NCBI RefSeq assembly: GCF_008580665.1
Contig: NZ_BKDJ01000011.1
Coordinates: forward strand, 32,386-96,385
Reading direction: 5' to 3'
Length of the DNA stretch: 64,000 nt
Origin: Zafaria cholistanensis
GTDB taxonomy: Bacteria > Actinomycetota > Actinomycetes > Actinomycetales > Micrococcaceae
In this document: positions 18,686 through 29,420 of the stretch, piece by piece
Position numbering within the stretch: position 1 is the stretch's first letter
Layout of the letters: each line of letters starts with the position of its first letter
Notes under the pieces: generated by a model
The model's database searches: none
The model's input: the letters and a program-made list of their open reading frames with translations, nothing else
What the model was told of the DNA's origin: nothing
Program-made: the position numbers and the translations under genes

Positions 18686-19915
18686 GTGCGATTCACTTCC
18701 GAGGCCCAGTACCAGATTCCGACGCTCGCCGGCTGGATGGAGCCGCTGGTCGACCGGTTGGTCGGATTCCGGCGGGACATCCACGCGAACCCGGAGCTGT
18801 CCTTCCGCGAGTTCCGGACCACCGGCCGGATCGTCGCCGCCCTCGAGGAAGCCGGGCTGTCCCCGCAGCGCTTCGAGGGGGTCGGAGTGTTCGTCGACGT
18901 GGGCCGGGGCCCGATCGCCCTGGGGCTGCGGGCGGACATCGACGCGCTGCCGGTCCTCGAGGAGACAGGCCTGCCGTACGCCTCCACCAACGAGGGCGTA
19001 TGCCACGCCTGCGGCCACGACATCCACACCACCGTGATGCTCGGCGTCGCGCTGCTGCTCAAGAACATGGACGACGCCGGCCAGCTGCACGGCCGCATCC
19101 GCGTCATCTTCCAGCCCGCCGAGGAGACGCTGCCCAGCGGTGCCCTGTTCGTCATCTCCCAGGGGGCACTTGAAGGGATCCCGCGCATCCTCGCCCTCCA
19201 CTGCGAGCCGCGCATCGACGCGGGAAAGATCGGCACCCGCATCGGCGCCATCACCAGTGCCAGTGACACCATCAAGATCGAACTCACCGGCCGCGGCGGC
19301 CACACCTCCCGCCCGCACCTGACCGAGGACATGGTCTTCGCCCTGGCCCAGATCGCGGTGAACGTGCCCGCGGTGCTGAACCGGCGCATCGACGTGCGCA
19401 GCGCCGTGTCCGTGGTGTGGGGACAGATCCACGCCGGCTCCGCCCCCAACGCGATTCCCGCCTCCGGCTACATGGCCGGCACCATGCGCTGCCTGGACGC
19501 GGCCGCCTGGCACGGTGCCGGCGAGCTGCTGGACGAGGTGGTGCGCCAGGTGGCCGCGCCCTACGGGGTGGACGTCAAGCTGGAGCACATCCGGGGCGTA
19601 CCGCCGGTGGTCAACACCGCGGAGGAGACGGAACTGATCGAAGATGCCGCACGCGCCGAGATCGGCTCCTCCGCGATCGTGCTGACCCCGCAGTCAATGG
19701 GCGGGGAGGACTTCGCCTGGATGACGCAGCGGGTCCCCGGCGCCATGATGCGGCTGGGCACCCGGACCCCGGGCGGGGACACTTACGACCTCCACCGGGG
19801 TGACTACATCCCGGACGAACGGGCCATCGCCGTGGGCGTGCGCGTCATGGCCCGGGCCGCGCTGGACGCCATTGCCGCCTCCGGGGCGCGGGACGGGGAA
19901 CCCGTCGAGGCGTAG
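18686..19915 (+). CDS. M20-family amidohydrolase (peptidase M20D type)
   Basis: A 409-residue metallo-amidohydrolase. Motifs: LGLRADIDALPV, the metal site HACGHDIHTT, QPAEET with the catalytic Glu pair, and late GGEDFAWM. The dimerisation domain lies around residues 190-300. The M20D group includes aminoacylases, IAA-amino-acid hydrolases and diaminopimelate deacylases; the substrate is not evident. The start is GTG at 18686. It precedes the pyrimidine salvage genes in the same direction but with a repeat-rich gap. Confidence 0.9.
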   Translation: MRFTSEAQYQIPTLAGWMEPLVDRLVGFRRDIHANPELSFREFRTTGRIVAALEEAGLSPQRFEGVGVFVDVGRGPIALGLRADIDALPVLEETGLPYASTNEGVCHACGHDIHTTVMLGVALLLKNMDDAGQLHGRIRVIFQPAEETLPSGALFVISQGALEGIPRILALHCEPRIDAGKIGTRIGAITSASDTIKIELTGRGGHTSRPHLTEDMVFALAQIAVNVPAVLNRRIDVRSAVSVVWGQIHAGSAPNAIPASGYMAGTMRCLDAAAWHGAGELLDEVVRQVAAPYGVDVKLEHIRGVPPVVNTAEETELIEDAARAEIGSSAIVLTPQSMGGEDFAWMTQRVPGAMMRLGTRTPGGDTYDLHRGDYIPDERAIAVGVRVMARAALDAIAASGARDGEPVEA

Positions 19916-19983
19916 CCCGTCTCCCCAGCCGTCCCCCGCAGCCCGTCCCCCCCGCAGCCCGTCCCCCCGTGAAGGAGCAGCCC

Positions 19984-20445
19984 ATGCCGGACGCCACGCC
20001 CGAGCCCGCCATGCCCGAGCCCGCCATGCCCGAGCCCGCCACGCCCGAGCCCGCCGTGACCGAGGCCGAGTGGGCCCGCCTGGCCGAGGCGGCCCGCGAG
20101 GCCGCCACCCACGCCTACGTGCCCTATTCCGGGTTCCCGGTCGGGGCCGCGGCCCTAACCGAGGACGGGCGGATGGTCACGGGGTGCAATGTGGAAAACG
20201 CCTCCTACGGAGTAACGCTCTGCGCCGAATGCACGCTGGTCGGCCAACTGCACATGACCGGCGGCGGAAAGCTGCGCGCCTTCTACTGCGTGGACGGGCG
20301 CGGCAACGTCCTCATGCCGTGCGGCCGCTGCCGCCAACTGCTCTTCGAACACCGCGGCGCCCACATGCGCCTGATGACCGTCAGCGGGGTCCGGACCATG
20401 GACGAGGTCCTGCCGGACGCCTTCGGTCCCCACAACCTGTTCTGA
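19984..20445 (+). CDS. cdd: Cytidine deaminase
   Basis: A 153-residue Zn-dependent deaminase converting (deoxy)cytidine to (deoxy)uridine. The zinc site is LCAECTLVGQ (Cys and catalytic Glu) and MPCGRCRQLL; the substrate motif YSGFPVGAAA is present. The N-terminus carries a degenerate repeat of PEPAM units (about residues 6-22) absent from ordinary Cdd. The ATG at 19984 follows GAAGGAG. It lies 37 bases before deoA and supplies deoxyuridine to it. Confidence 0.95.
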   Translation: MPDATPEPAMPEPAMPEPATPEPAVTEAEWARLAEAAREAATHAYVPYSGFPVGAAALTEDGRMVTGCNVENASYGVTLCAECTLVGQLHMTGGGKLRAFYCVDGRGNVLMPCGRCRQLLFEHRGAHMRLMTVSGVRTMDEVLPDAFGPHNLF

Positions 20446-20482
20446 CTCCCGCGCAGCAGTCCCGCACCCACGAAAGGCAGCC

Positions 20483-21808
20483 ATGACCACCGAGGCCTTC
20501 GACGCCGTCGACATCATCCGCACCAAACGGGACAAAGGCACGCTCAGCGCCGCCCAGATCGACTGGACCATCGACGCATACACCCGCGGCGCGATCGCCG
20601 AGGAGCAGATGGCGGCGCTGAACATGGCTATCCTGCTCAACGGGATGGACCGCGCGGAGATTTCCCGCTGGACGGCAGCGATGGTCGCCTCGGGCGAGCG
20701 GATGGATTTCTCCGCGCTGCGCACCCCGGACGGGCGCGTGAAGGCAACCGCGGACAAGCACTCCACCGGCGGGGTGGGGGACAAAATCACGCTGCCGCTG
20801 GCGCCGCTGGTGGCAGTATTCGGCGTCGCGGTGCCCCAGCTGAGCGGCCGCGGGCTCGGGCACACCGGAGGCACCCTGGACAAGCTTGAGGCCATTCCGG
20901 GCTGGCGGGCGGTGCTGTCCACTGCGGAGATGATGTCCCAGCTCCAGGATGTCGGGGCGGTGGTCTGCGCCGCCGGTTCCAAGCTGGCCCCGGCGGACAG
21001 GAAGCTGTACGCCCTGCGCGACGTCACCGGGACCGTCGAATCGATTCCGCTGATCGCCAGTTCCATCATGAGCAAGAAGATCGCCGAAGGCACCGGGGCG
21101 CTGGTCCTGGACGTGAAGGTCGGGTCCGGGGCATTCATGAAGGACGCGGCCTCCGCCCGCGAGCTCGCCGAAACCATGGTCGCCCTCGGCACCGGCGCCG
21201 GGGTCCGGACGGTGGCCCTGCTGACCGACATGCAGACCCCGCTCGGACTGACCGCGGGGAACGCGATCGAGGTCGAGGAGTCCGTGGAGGTGCTGGCCGG
21301 GGGCGGGCCGCCCGACGTCGTCGAACTCACGGTCCGGCTGGCCGAGGAGATGCTCGAGGCGGCCGGGGTGCGCGGTGCCACCGGAATGTCCAGGGCGGAC
21401 CCGGCCGCTGCGCTGCGCGACGGCCGCGCCATGGATGTGTGGAACCGGATGATCGCGGCCCAGGGGGGAGACCCGCGCGCCAAGCTCCCGGTCGCCCGGG
21501 AATCGGAAACCGTGTATGCCCAGGCGGACGGGGTGCTGGTGGAACTGGACGCCCGCGCCGTCGGGGTGGCCGCCTGGCGGCTGGGCGCCGGCCGGGCCCG
21601 TAAGGAGGACGCCGTGCAGGCCGGCGCGGGGGTGCGCCTGCACGCCAAGCCCGGGGACGCAGTCCGCCGCGGACAGCCGCTGATGACGCTGCTGACCGAC
21701 ACCCCGGAGCGGTTCGGGCGGGCCAAGGAGGCACTTGAGGGGGCCGCGGTGATCGCCGCCGGGGGGGACCTGCCGTCCCGGCCGCTGATCCTGGACCGTA
21801 TCGGCTGA
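20483..21808 (+). CDS. deoA: Thymidine / pyrimidine-nucleoside phosphorylase
   Basis: A 441-residue phosphorylase cleaving thymidine or uridine to base and (deoxy)ribose-1-phosphate. The signature KHSTGGVGDKITLPLAPLVA with SGRGLGHTGGTLDKLE is clear, and the C-terminal domain has LHAKPGDAVRRGQPL. AAGG precedes the ATG. It forms a salvage pair with cdd upstream; adenosine deaminase lies downstream. Confidence 0.96.
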   Translation: MTTEAFDAVDIIRTKRDKGTLSAAQIDWTIDAYTRGAIAEEQMAALNMAILLNGMDRAEISRWTAAMVASGERMDFSALRTPDGRVKATADKHSTGGVGDKITLPLAPLVAVFGVAVPQLSGRGLGHTGGTLDKLEAIPGWRAVLSTAEMMSQLQDVGAVVCAAGSKLAPADRKLYALRDVTGTVESIPLIASSIMSKKIAEGTGALVLDVKVGSGAFMKDAASARELAETMVALGTGAGVRTVALLTDMQTPLGLTAGNAIEVEESVEVLAGGGPPDVVELTVRLAEEMLEAAGVRGATGMSRADPAAALRDGRAMDVWNRMIAAQGGDPRAKLPVARESETVYAQADGVLVELDARAVGVAAWRLGAGRARKEDAVQAGAGVRLHAKPGDAVRRGQPLMTLLTDTPERFGRAKEALEGAAVIAAGGDLPSRPLILDRIG

Positions 21809-21904
21809 CGCGGGCCGCCCTTCCGGTGGGCGACAATGGTGTGCACCGGCCCGACTACCGTGCCGTGCCGGCCGGGGCCGGGTGCCGAGGGAAAGCGAAC
21901 CTAC

Positions 21905-22567
21905 GTGGATGTCATCAATGAGGCCATTCTCCACGCCGCCAACGCGTGGTGGATCCTGCCCATTGTGTACCTGTTCTGCCTGATCGACGGGTTCTTTCCG
22001 GTGCTGCCCAGCGAAACCCTGCTGGTGGCCCTGGGCAGCGTCGCCGTGAACGCCGCAACGCCCAACATGGCCCTGCTGGCCGTGGCCGGTGCCGCCGGGG
22101 CGATCACCGGCGACCAGATCGCCTACCGGATGGGGCGGCGGATCGGCACGGAACGCTTCCGCTGGATGCGCTTGCGCCGCAGCCGCAAGGCTTTCGCCTT
22201 TGCCCACCATGAGCTGATGAAGCGCGGGGCGATGCTGATCTTCACCGCCCGCTACATCCCGATCGGCCGCGTGGCGGTCAACTTCACCGCGGGGGCCACC
22301 GGCTACCCGCTGGGACGCTTCACCGTGCTGGACATCCTCTCCTGCCTGGTCTGGGCCGCGTACTCGGTGGGGGTGGGCGCCCTCGCCGGCCAGTGGTTCC
22401 ATGAGAACCAGGTGCTGGGCATCGTGCTCTCGATCGTGGTCGCGATCGTGCTGGGCTACCTGCTGGACCGGATCGTGTACGCCATCCTGAGGCGGATGGG
22501 CAAGCCGACGGAGGCTCCGGAGTATGAGCTGATGAAGGCGGAAGAGGCCGACGGCGACGCCACCTGA
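21905..22567 (+). CDS. DedA-family membrane protein
   Basis: A 220-residue SNARE-associated/DedA protein with four to five membrane segments. The characteristic stretch FTARYIPIGRVAVNFTAGATG carries the conserved Arg and Pro of the family; DGFFPVLPSETLL is the other re-entrant motif. DedA proteins act in lipid-carrier flipping and envelope homeostasis. The GTG at 21905 gives the usual length and has GAGGGAAA upstream; an ATG at 21836 would add 23 atypical residues. Confidence 0.9.
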   Translation: MDVINEAILHAANAWWILPIVYLFCLIDGFFPVLPSETLLVALGSVAVNAATPNMALLAVAGAAGAITGDQIAYRMGRRIGTERFRWMRLRRSRKAFAFAHHELMKRGAMLIFTARYIPIGRVAVNFTAGATGYPLGRFTVLDILSCLVWAAYSVGVGALAGQWFHENQVLGIVLSIVVAIVLGYLLDRIVYAILRRMGKPTEAPEYELMKAEEADGDAT

Positions 22568-22631
22568 GGGGCCCGTCTGACAAGGGCGCGGGCGCTATCG
22601 CAAGCCCGTCACCCCGCAGTAGGCTGGTCGG

Positions 22632-23843
22632 GTGACTGACGAGCTGATCCACACCGCATACGACCCCGACTTCGACTTCCGCGCCCTGCCCAAGGTGTCG
22701 CTGCACGACCACCTCGACGGCGGCCTGCGCCCCGCCACCATCATCGAACTGGCCGCCGCGGCCGGGCACGGGCTGCCCGCCACCGATCCCGAAGCCCTGG
22801 GCGCGTGGTTCCGCGACTCCGCCGACTCCGGCTCGCTGGTCCGGTACCTGGAGACCTTCGACCACACCGTTGCGGTCATGCAGACCGCCGAAGGGCTGGC
22901 CCGCGTGGCCCGCGAGTTCGTCGAGGACCTGGCCGACGACGGCGTCGTGTACGCCGAGGTGCGGTGGGCCCCCGAGCAGCACCTGTCCGCCGGCCTGTCC
23001 CTGGATGAGGCCGTCGAGGCCGTGCAGGAGGGCCTGGACGCCGGCGTGGCCGCCGTCGAGGCCAGCGGCCGTCCGATCCAGGTCGGGCAGCTGCTCACCG
23101 CGATGCGCCACGCCGACCGCGGCACCGAGATCGCCGAGTTGGCCCTGCGCCACCGCGACCGCGGCGTCGTCGGCTTCGACATCGCCGGCGCCGAGGACGG
23201 CTTCCCGCCCTCCCGCATGGCCGATGCGTTCACCCTGCTCGCCGAGAACTTCTTCCCGGCCACCGTCCACGCCGGGGAAGCCGCCGGGCTGGAGAGCATC
23301 AAGGAGGCGATCGTCGTCGGCCGGGCCCAGCGCCTGGGCCACGGCGTGCGCATCGCCGAGGACATCGAGGTGCAGTTCGGCGGCCGGGACGACGACGGCG
23401 AGGAGGTCGGCGAGGACACCGGGCTGGTGAGCCTGGGACCGGTGGCGAACTGGGTCCGCGACCGCGGCATCGCCCTGGAAATCTGCCCGTCCTCCAACCT
23501 GCAGACCGGAGCCACCGCCGCCTTCGGCGAGGGCATCGAGTCCCACCCCTTCGACCTGCTCTACCAGACCGGCTTCAACGTCACCGTCAGCCCCGACAAC
23601 CGCCTGATGAGCGGCACCACGCTCTCCGACGAGTTCGAGCTGCTGGTGGAGGCCTTCGACTACGACCTCGACGACCTGCTGGAGCTGACCCTCAATGCCG
23701 CCGAGGCCGCCTTCCTGCCCCTGGAGGAGCGCGAGGCGCTGGTCGAGTACATCAACAACGCCTACGCGGAGCTCTCCGGCGGCGAAGACGGGACCGGAGG
23801 GCTCGAGGACGAGTTCGGGGACGAATTCGAGGACGAGGAGTAG
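22632..23843 (+). CDS. add: Adenosine deaminase
   Basis: A 403-residue TIM-barrel hydrolase converting adenosine to inosine. The zinc ligands are in SLHDHLDGG; ATVHAGEAAG, ICPSSNLQTGA and SPDNRLMSGTTLSDEF are also present. There is an acidic insertion (GGRDDDGEEVGEDTG) before the ICPSSN strand and a strongly acidic tail (EDEFGDEFEDEE). The start is GTG at 22632. It ends five bases before the MazG gene, suggesting a joint transcript for nucleotide housekeeping. Confidence 0.95.
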   Translation: MTDELIHTAYDPDFDFRALPKVSLHDHLDGGLRPATIIELAAAAGHGLPATDPEALGAWFRDSADSGSLVRYLETFDHTVAVMQTAEGLARVAREFVEDLADDGVVYAEVRWAPEQHLSAGLSLDEAVEAVQEGLDAGVAAVEASGRPIQVGQLLTAMRHADRGTEIAELALRHRDRGVVGFDIAGAEDGFPPSRMADAFTLLAENFFPATVHAGEAAGLESIKEAIVVGRAQRLGHGVRIAEDIEVQFGGRDDDGEEVGEDTGLVSLGPVANWVRDRGIALEICPSSNLQTGATAAFGEGIESHPFDLLYQTGFNVTVSPDNRLMSGTTLSDEFELLVEAFDYDLDDLLELTLNAAEAAFLPLEEREALVEYINNAYAELSGGEDGTGGLEDEFGDEFEDEE

Positions 23844-23848
23844 CGGGG

Positions 23849-24628
23849 ATGGGCGCCGCCGTCGACCGGCTGGTGGAGGTGGTTGCCGCCCTGCGCGAGC
23901 ACTGCCTCTGGACGGCGGCGCTCACCCACGAGGGGCTGGTCGAGTACCTCGTGGAGGAGTCCTACGAGCTCGTTGAAACGATCGAGGAGCACCGCCCGGA
24001 CGACGAGCTGCGCGGGGAGCTGGCCGACGTGCTGCTGCAGGTGGTGCTGCATGCGCGGATCGCCTCCGAACGCGGCGCCTTCGACCTCGAGGGGATCGCA
24101 CGGACGCTGACGGAGAAAATGGTGCGCCGCAACACGCACGTGTTTGCCCCCGACGGGACGCTCCGGGACAGCTTCCCGGACTCCATTGAGGAGATCGTGC
24201 GTTCCTGGGACGCGGCCAAGCGCGCCGAGCGGCCCGGGCGCACCGACCCGTTCGCGGGACTGCCCCGGCACCTGCCGGCCCTGGTTTTCGCGGACAAGGC
24301 CCTGGAGCGCGGCCAGCGGTGGCTGGCGCTGGAGGACAGCGCGGGCGGAACGGCCACGCCGGGCTCCGCCGCTAATGAAGGCTCCGCCGCTGACCCGGGC
24401 CCTGCGGCTGACCCGGGCCCTGCCGCTTCCCCTGACGGCGCGGGGGCGCCGGAAGGAGGTCCCGCGCCGTCAGGGCGGGCCGGGGCCGTTTTTGCCAGCG
24501 AGGAGGAGCTCGGGGAGCACCTCCTCGGGATTGTCCGGGCGGCACGGGCCGCCGGACTGGACGCCGAGCGGGCCCTGCGCGCCGCCGTCGTCCGGCACAC
24601 TGAGACCGGTTGGCGCGCGCCGCGCTGA
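23849..24628 (+). CDS. MazG-family nucleoside triphosphate pyrophosphohydrolase
   Basis: A 259-residue protein with one full MazG domain: CLWTAALTHEGLVEYLVEES, EESYELVETIEE and ELADVLLQVVLHARI give the Mg2+-binding Glu/Asp residues. MazG hydrolyses (d)NTPs, cleaning the pool of abnormal nucleotides. Residues about 165-215 are a low-complexity Ala/Gly/Pro insert with internal repeats (ADPGPAADPGPA) encoded by an 18-bp tandem repeat near 24388-24425. The start ATG is 23849. Confidence 0.9.
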   Translation: MGAAVDRLVEVVAALREHCLWTAALTHEGLVEYLVEESYELVETIEEHRPDDELRGELADVLLQVVLHARIASERGAFDLEGIARTLTEKMVRRNTHVFAPDGTLRDSFPDSIEEIVRSWDAAKRAERPGRTDPFAGLPRHLPALVFADKALERGQRWLALEDSAGGTATPGSAANEGSAADPGPAADPGPAASPDGAGAPEGGPAPSGRAGAVFASEEELGEHLLGIVRAARAAGLDAERALRAAVVRHTETGWRAPR

Positions 24629-24647
24629 CCACAACCGAGGGGGACGG

Positions 24648-25154
24648 ATGGGTACTTGGGGAACCGGGCCGTTTGAGAACGACGGCGGCCTCGACTGGAT
24701 CGACGAGATCGCCCGCGGCGGCACGGACCTGGCGCGGTTCCGCGCGGGGTTCGAGGCCGAGTTGTCCGCGGACGGATACGTTGGCGAATACGGCGAAGGG
24801 GTGCTGGCCCTGCTGCGTATTGCCCGGATAATCGACGAGGCCCGGATGGTCGACGAGGCCCCGGCCGGGGCGGCCGGGGCGGCCGGGGCCGCGCCGGATC
24901 CGGCTGTTGCCGGCATCCGGCCGGAGGACTTCCGGGAAGGGCTGACACCCGAGTACCGCGGCTGGCTGGCCGTGGCCGCGGAGAAGGTCCTGAGCCCGCA
25001 GGCCTCGGACCTCTACGACCGGTGGGCGCTCACGGACGAGCTTGAGGCATGGCTCGCCACGGCGCGGGAGGACCTGGAGCATCTGCAGGCGGAGCTGGAG
25101 CGCCTGGAGCAGGGCCGGGGGGTGGAACCGGAGGGGCAGTTGGCCCGCCCCTGA
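24648..25154 (+). CDS. DUF4259 protein
   Basis: A 168-residue soluble acidic protein beginning MGTWGTGPFENDGGLDWIDE, the hallmark of DUF4259, a family of unknown function often about 120 residues long. A short Ala/Gly repeat (AGAAGAAG) and a C-terminal helical segment rich in Leu and Glu follow. AGGGGG precedes the ATG at 24648. It lies 19 bases downstream of the MazG gene in the same direction. Confidence 0.8.
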   Translation: MGTWGTGPFENDGGLDWIDEIARGGTDLARFRAGFEAELSADGYVGEYGEGVLALLRIARIIDEARMVDEAPAGAAGAAGAAPDPAVAGIRPEDFREGLTPEYRGWLAVAAEKVLSPQASDLYDRWALTDELEAWLATAREDLEHLQAELERLEQGRGVEPEGQLARP

Positions 25155-25190
25155 AACAGCCCGTCCGCCACGTGGACTCCGCTTCGTTAA

Positions 25191-26567
<1,377 letters not shown>

Positions 26568-26590
26568 CGCGCGCGTTCACCGCGTAGTCT

Positions 26591-26628
26591 CGTGAGGGGA
26601 ACCGCCCGGCAGGGTGGTTCCCCTCACG
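26591..26628 (+). terminator. Terminator after eno
   Basis: A 13-bp perfect stem (26591-26603 with 26616-26628) and 12-base loop, 24 bases after the eno stop. Confidence 0.8.
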
Positions 26629-26746
26629 CACAGTTTGACCAGCACTGAACTATCCAGCGCAGCTTCGCAACACGCAGTGCGGGCCTGGTCGCCGTCGGGC
26701 GGCCGCCCGGACGGCACCGAAGGCGCAGCAGACCGGCAGGAGTCCG

Positions 26747-27667
26747 ATGTCCACCCGACGTCCCAACATGCCGCGCGCAACCGGCGCCGGCGGGCCGCAG
26801 GATCCCCGGCGCACGCCCGCGCCCGGCGGGGCGGACGCCGGGGCCGAACGGCTCGCCAAGGTCATCCCGCTGGGGGCGGTCCCGCCCACTGAGGATGCGG
26901 ACACTGCCGGGCACCCGGCCCGCTCCGGCCAGGGCCGGCGGGCGGACGGCGGCCCGGACCGGCATCCCGCCCCGCGGAAGGCCCGGCCGGAGCGGAAGGA
27001 CCAGCCGGAGCGGAAGGACCAGCCGTCCCCGGCCCGCCAGGCCCGGCAGGAGGGCCAGCCCGTCCGGAAATCCCAGCCTGCCCGGAAGTCCCAGCCTGCC
27101 CGGAAATTTCCGGCCGCCCGGAAATCCCAGTCCGCGCCCAAGCCGGCCGGCCGCGCTGACAGGGGGCCGGCGTCGGAGCAGCGGGCCCGCGAGCGGGCCG
27201 AACTCTCCGGGGCGATCAGGGCCGGGGCGGCCTCCGGCGGCGCTCCGGCGGCTCCTCCGGTGCCCGGGCCGGAGGCCCGTCCGGTTCCCGCCCGCACCTT
27301 CTCCGGGCGGATGCTCGCCCTGGCGGTGGTGCTCGTGGCGATCACCGTGATGCTCCTGCCCACCGTGGGCACCTACGCGCGCCAGCGCTCCGAACTGGAG
27401 GCCCTGCGTTCCTCGATCGAGGCCAAGACGGCCGAGCAGGCGGACCTCAAGCAGCAGATTGCCCGCTGGGACGATCCTGCCTACATCAAGCAGCAGGCGC
27501 GCGATCGCATAAACTTGGTCATGCCCGGCGAACGGAAGTACATGGTGATCGGCAAGGTCGCCGAGGACGAGGCCGTGCCGGTCAACGAGAGCCCCAACCA
27601 GGTCCGCACCGACCTGCCGTGGATGGATGCGCTGTGGGACACTGTCAAGCGCTCCGCCACGGACTGA
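26747..27667 (+). CDS. FtsB/DivIC-family septum formation initiator protein
   Basis: A 306-residue bitopic protein. The first 185 residues are disordered, basic and Pro-rich, with tandem repeats (PERKDQ twice; ARKSQP-like units four times). A single transmembrane helix (MLALAVVLVAITVMLLPTVG) is followed by a coiled coil (RQRSELEALRSSIEAKTAEQ) and the DivIC signature RWDDPAYIKQQARDRINLVMPGE. DivIC/FtsB works in the divisome with FtsL and FtsQ. The place between eno and DUF501-Ppx is the standard actinobacterial order. GGAG precedes the ATG. Confidence 0.92.
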   Translation: MSTRRPNMPRATGAGGPQDPRRTPAPGGADAGAERLAKVIPLGAVPPTEDADTAGHPARSGQGRRADGGPDRHPAPRKARPERKDQPERKDQPSPARQARQEGQPVRKSQPARKSQPARKFPAARKSQSAPKPAGRADRGPASEQRARERAELSGAIRAGAASGGAPAAPPVPGPEARPVPARTFSGRMLALAVVLVAITVMLLPTVGTYARQRSELEALRSSIEAKTAEQADLKQQIARWDDPAYIKQQARDRINLVMPGERKYMVIGKVAEDEAVPVNESPNQVRTDLPWMDALWDTVKRSATD

Positions 27668-27684
27668 CGACACCAGGAGGACCC

Positions 27685-28428
27685 GTGGCGGCCACCCCCC
27701 ACATTCCAGCCAACAACGAGGCCCTCGACGCCGCCGAGCGCGTGCCGAGCGCAGCGGACCTGGACACCCTCAGCCGCCAGCTGGGCCGGCCCGTGCGCGA
27801 CGTCGCCGAGATCGGGGCCCGCTGCGTCTGCGGCAATCCGCTGGTGGCCACCACCGCCCCGCGGCTGTCCTCGGGCATCCCGTTCCCGACCACCTACTAC
27901 CTGACCCATCCGGTGATCACCGCCGCGGTGTCCCGGCTGGAGGCCGCCGGCGAGATGATGGGGATGAGCGAACGCCTGGCCGCCGACCCGGACCTGGCCG
28001 CCGCCTACCGCGCGGCCCACGAGCACTACCTGGCCGTGCGCGACGCGATCGGCGCGCGCACCGGCGTCGGACCCGTCCCGGAGATCGCCGGCATTTCCGC
28101 CGGCGGAATGCCTACCCGCGTGAAGTGCCTGCACGTGCTGGTTGGCCATTCGCTGGCCGCCGGCCCGGGCGTGAATCCGCTCGGCGACGAGGCGCTGGAG
28201 AAGATCTCCGAATGGTGGACCAAGGACCGCTGCTACTGCGCCGGTGCCTGGGACACCACCGGCGAGGCCCCCAACCGCGACCGCAGCCGCCACGTGAAGA
28301 CCCAGGCCGGGGACCCGGCGGAGAAGAAGCGTGCGCGCGCGGCCGCCCGTGCGGCCCTGGCCGCCGGGCAGCCTGCCGGGGAGTCCGCCGGGGAGTCCGC
28401 CCAGGGCCGCGACGGAGGCATCGCCTGA
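27685..28428 (+). CDS. DUF501 protein
   Basis: A 247-residue protein of the DUF501 family: VAEIGARCVCGNPLVATTAPRL, FPTTYYLTHP, MPTRVKCLHVLVGHSLAAGPGVNPLGDEAL, and a Cys pair in DRCYC. It is conserved in actinobacteria beside ppx/gppA and divIC; the biochemical role is unknown. The tail is Ala/Lys/Arg-rich. The GTG at 27685 follows CAGGAGG. It overlaps the next gene by one base (TGATG). Confidence 0.88.
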   Translation: MAATPHIPANNEALDAAERVPSAADLDTLSRQLGRPVRDVAEIGARCVCGNPLVATTAPRLSSGIPFPTTYYLTHPVITAAVSRLEAAGEMMGMSERLAADPDLAAAYRAAHEHYLAVRDAIGARTGVGPVPEIAGISAGGMPTRVKCLHVLVGHSLAAGPGVNPLGDEALEKISEWWTKDRCYCAGAWDTTGEAPNRDRSRHVKTQAGDPAEKKRARAAARAALAAGQPAGESAGESAQGRDGGIA

Positions 28429-29396
28429 TGCGCGTCGCCGCGATCGACTGCGGGACCAACTCGATCCGCCTGCTGATCGCCGACATCGCCGAACACGGGG
28501 GATCGCCCCGCCTGACCGACGTCGTGCGGCTGATGCGCGTTGTCCGCCTGGGGCAGGGCGTTGACGCCACCGGACGGCTGGCCCCCGCGGCCCTGGAGCG
28601 CACCTTTGCCGCCCTGGACGAGTATGCGGAACTGATCCGCGCGCACCGCGCCGACGCCGTGCGCTTCGTGGCGACCTCCGCCACCCGCGACGCCTCCAAC
28701 CGGGAGGACTTCGTCGATGGCGTGCGCGCCCGGCTCGGGGTCGAACCCGAGGTGGTGGCTGGGGAGGAGGAGGCGCAGCTGAGCTTCGCCGGCGCCGTGT
28801 CGGTGTTCCCCCCGCTGGCCGGCGAAAAGGTCCTGGTGGTGGACCTCGGCGGCGGATCCACCGAGTTCGTGGTCGGGGGAGCGGGAGGCGTGGAGGCAGC
28901 CCTGAGCGTGGACATGGGCTGCGTGCGCTTCACCGAGCGCTTCCTGCACGACGATCCGCCCACCCCCCAGCAGGTCGCCGCCGCCGAAGCGGAGGCGGAG
29001 CGGCTCCTGGATGAGGTGGAACGCACCGTGCCCCTCCATGCGGCCACCCGCGTGATTGGGGTCGCCGGCTCGATCACCACCGTGACCGCGCACGCCCTGG
29101 ACCTGAATGAGTACCGGTCCAGCGAGATCGACGGCGCCGAGCTGCCCATCCGGCTGGTGGAGGCCGCGGCGGCCGAACTGCTTTCCTTCCCCCGCGAGCG
29201 CCGCGCGGGACTGCCCTTCATGCATCCGGGCCGCGTCGACGTGATCGGGGCCGGCGCGCTGATCTGGCGCACCATCCTGCGCCGGCTCGAAGACAGGACC
29301 CGCGGCGGAATCACCACGGCCCTGGCCAGCGAACACGATATTCTGGACGGCATCGCCCTCGGGCTGTTCCCCGCACCCGGTGACCCGCTCCAGTAA
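28428..29396 (+). CDS. Ppx/GppA-family exopolyphosphatase/guanosine pentaphosphatase
   Basis: A 322-residue ASKHA-fold phosphatase acting on polyphosphate and/or pppGpp. Motifs: DCGTNSIRLLIAD near the start, VRFVATSATRDASN, LVVDLGGGSTEFV, and GVAGSITTVTAHAL. It lacks the C-terminal HD domain of E. coli Ppx, as is usual for actinobacteria. It is translationally coupled to DUF501. Confidence 0.92.
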   Translation: MRVAAIDCGTNSIRLLIADIAEHGGSPRLTDVVRLMRVVRLGQGVDATGRLAPAALERTFAALDEYAELIRAHRADAVRFVATSATRDASNREDFVDGVRARLGVEPEVVAGEEEAQLSFAGAVSVFPPLAGEKVLVVDLGGGSTEFVVGGAGGVEAALSVDMGCVRFTERFLHDDPPTPQQVAAAEAEAERLLDEVERTVPLHAATRVIGVAGSITTVTAHALDLNEYRSSEIDGAELPIRLVEAAAAELLSFPRERRAGLPFMHPGRVDVIGAGALIWRTILRRLEDRTRGGITTALASEHDILDGIALGLFPAPGDPLQ

Positions 29397-29420
29397 GCCC
29401 GAGCCATGGGAGGTGTCCGC